From NCBI RefSeq assembly GCF_000425785.1, contig NZ_KE384450.1, forward strand, positions 1 through 64,000: a stretch of 64,000 nucleotides of DNA, written 5' to 3'. Source of the DNA: Pseudomonas taiwanensis DSM 21245 (GTDB lineage Bacteria; Pseudomonadota; Gammaproteobacteria; Pseudomonadales; Pseudomonadaceae). The notes under the pieces are model-generated. The model saw only the letters and a program-made list of their open reading frames with translations, had not been told where the DNA came from and ran no database searches. Below, piece by piece: positions 62,799-64,000 of the stretch. Position numbers and translations under genes: made by a program. How positions within the stretch are numbered: position 1 is the stretch's first letter; each line of letters opens with the position of its first letter.

Positions 62799-63941
62799 AT
62801 GTCGGCTAAGAAGAAGCCAGTCAGTACGCCGTTGCACCTGCTCCAGCAACTTTCGGGCAGCCTGCTCGAACATTTGGAAGACGCCTGCTCCCAAGCGCTG
62901 GCGGATGCTGAGAAACTGCTGGCCAAGTTGGAAAAACAACGCGTAAAGGCCCAGGAAAAACTGCATAACGGTCGCCTGAAGTTGCAGGACGCGGCCAAGG
63001 CAGGCAAAGCCAAGGCCCAGAGCAAAGCGCACAAAGCCATTGGCGAACTTGAAGAGTTGCTCGATTCGCTCAAAGACCGTCAATCGCAGACACGTACTTA
63101 TATCCAACAACTCAAGCGCGATGCTCAGGAAAGCCTGAAACTGGCCCAGGGTGTTGGCAAGGTTCGTGAAGCCGTGAGCAAGGCGCTCGACCAGCGTGCA
63201 GTGGCCACTAAAGCCAAGCCTGCGGTTGCCAAGGCGCCGGCGAAGGCTGCCGCTAAACCAGCCGCTGCCAAATCTCCTGCCAAAGCGGCTGCTGCGAAAA
63301 CCCCAGCCAGGACTGCTGCCGCCAAGCCAGCTGCTGCGAAAGCTCCAGCCAAGACTGCTGCCGCCAAGCCAACTGCTTCGAAAGCTCCAGCCAAGACAGC
63401 TGCCGCCAAGCCCGCCGCTGCGAAAGCCCCAGCCAGGACTGCTGCTGCCAAGCCCGCCGCTGCGAAAGCCCCCGCCAAGGCTGCTGCTGCCAAGCCCGCC
63501 GCTGCGAAAGCCCCCGCCAAGGCTGCTGCTGCCAAGCCCGCCGCTGCGAAAGCCCCCGCCAAGGCTGCTGCTGCCAAGCCAGCTGCTGCGAAAGCCCCAG
63601 CCAAGACTGCTGCTGCCAAGCCAGCTGCTGCGAAAGCTCCAGCCAAGGCGACTGCTACCAAGCCAGCTGCTGCGAAAGCCCCCGCCAAGGCAACTGCTGC
63701 CAAGCCGGCGGCTACCAAGGCGCCAGCCAAAGCCACTGCTGCCAAGCCAGCCGCTGCCAAAGCTCCCGTCAAAGCTGCTACCGCCAAGCCAACTGCTGCC
63801 AAGGCGCCAGCCAAGCCAGCCGTCAGCCAGGCACCTGAAGCCAAGCCGGCCTCACCCGCACCCGCGACCAATTCGGCCGCTCCCGCCCCATCGCCGGCAC
63901 CTGTGAGTACTGCTGTTCAGGCGCCGTCCTCGGCGTCCTGA
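62799..63941 (+). CDS. algP: AlgP, histone H1-like protein with Lys-Pro-Ala-Ala repeats
   Basis: A 380-residue DNA-binding protein. The N-terminal ~130 residues form charged helices and coiled coil (LQQLSGSLLEHLEDA, DSLKDRQSQTRTYIQQLKRD). Residues ~140-350 are a low-complexity Ala/Lys/Pro tail made of KPAAAKAPAK-type units like the tail of eukaryotic histone H1, ending in a Pro/Ala/Ser stretch. In P. aeruginosa AlgP affects algD transcription. Strong AGGAGG ribosome site at about 62787-62792. Confidence 0.93.
   Translation: MSAKKKPVSTPLHLLQQLSGSLLEHLEDACSQALADAEKLLAKLEKQRVKAQEKLHNGRLKLQDAAKAGKAKAQSKAHKAIGELEELLDSLKDRQSQTRTYIQQLKRDAQESLKLAQGVGKVREAVSKALDQRAVATKAKPAVAKAPAKAAAKPAAAKSPAKAAAAKTPARTAAAKPAAAKAPAKTAAAKPTASKAPAKTAAAKPAAAKAPARTAAAKPAAAKAPAKAAAAKPAAAKAPAKAAAAKPAAAKAPAKAAAAKPAAAKAPAKTAAAKPAAAKAPAKATATKPAAAKAPAKATAAKPAATKAPAKATAAKPAAAKAPVKAATAKPTAAKAPAKPAVSQAPEAKPASPAPATNSAAPAPSPAPVSTAVQAPSSAS
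63453..63578 (+). repeat. Perfect 42-bp tandem repeats in algP
   Basis: Three identical 42-bp units run back to back, each coding KPAAAKAPAKAAAA (with frame offset), flanked by diverged copies from about 63290 to 63800. Forty-two base pairs is close to four helical turns. Such perfect in-frame units can expand or contract by slippage without breaking the frame. Confidence 0.9.
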
Positions 63942-64000
63942 GTCCCTGCGGCCGCGACGCGCAATCGAACCAGCGCGTCGTGGCTTCGGGCCTGGTCCGG

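Noticed and set aside
63290-63800. Possible CRISPR-like direct repeats
   Set aside because: The 42-bp repeats abut without spacers and keep the algP reading frame, so they are coding repeats.
63125-63871. Minus-strand ORF of Ala/Gly/Leu repeats that resembles a membrane protein
   Set aside because: It is the reverse of the algP Lys/Pro/Ala repeats. No ribosome site or family match is evident.

Overview
The window is chromosomal DNA from a Pseudomonas, most likely of the P. putida group. Three things point there: the gene order from glnK-amtB-sutA through xerC-dapF-lysA, cyaA, argH-algR-hemCD to algP, which is classic for the genus; a LapA-type adhesin with its LapBC exporter; and REP-like palindromes built on a GCCGGCTTGCC core. 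Base composition is high in GC and codon use looks uniform. No tRNA, rRNA, CRISPR array, prophage or intact IS was seen.

Left part (1-20389), surface and biofilm functions. The minus strand is open from 2289 to the left edge and encodes the N-terminus of a giant LapA-type adhesin: a retention module, a TAAG protease site at residues 107-110, then exact 300-bp tandem repeats. Divergently come lapB and lapC (type I secretion ATPase and adaptor). They are followed directly by a nine-gene, tightly overlapping cellulose operon, bcsE-F-G-R-Q-A-B-Z-C, which includes phosphoethanolamine modification of cellulose and c-di-GMP sensing by BcsE and the BcsA PilZ domain.

Middle part (20390-40000), accessory and regulatory genes. 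A sulfonate-type dioxygenase and ABC transporter comes first, then a CPA2 cation:proton antiporter, a GlxA-type regulator and a DNA-binding-domain-only AraC protein. A YcaC-like cysteine hydrolase faces an unusual signalling locus: a 1698-residue protein joining a degenerate Ser/Thr kinase fold, an AAA-type NTPase, GAF and histidine kinase; a divergent regulator with two different DNA-binding domains around one receiver; and a stand-alone receiver. Then follow a DUF2790 protein, ComM/YifB, a small membrane protein, a relic of an IS3-type transposase and a DUF4034 protein.

Right part (40001-64000), core genome. It holds ubiK; the nitrogen operon glnK-amtB behind a sigma-54 promoter with two NtrC-like sites three helical turns apart; sutA; lptM-lysA-dapF-DUF484-xerC-HAD phosphatase; cyaY and rnk; cyaA; argH; algR-hemC-hemD-hemX-hemY; dsbB; algQ; an FKBP-type isomerase; and the histone-H1-like algP with perfect 42-bp repeats. 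The sensor gene algZ/fimS, which lies between argH and algR in P. aeruginosa, is absent here.

The strongest candidates for something undescribed are the pseudokinase/histidine kinase/two-DNA-binding-domain pathway at 27868-35224 and the lap-bcs juxtaposition.
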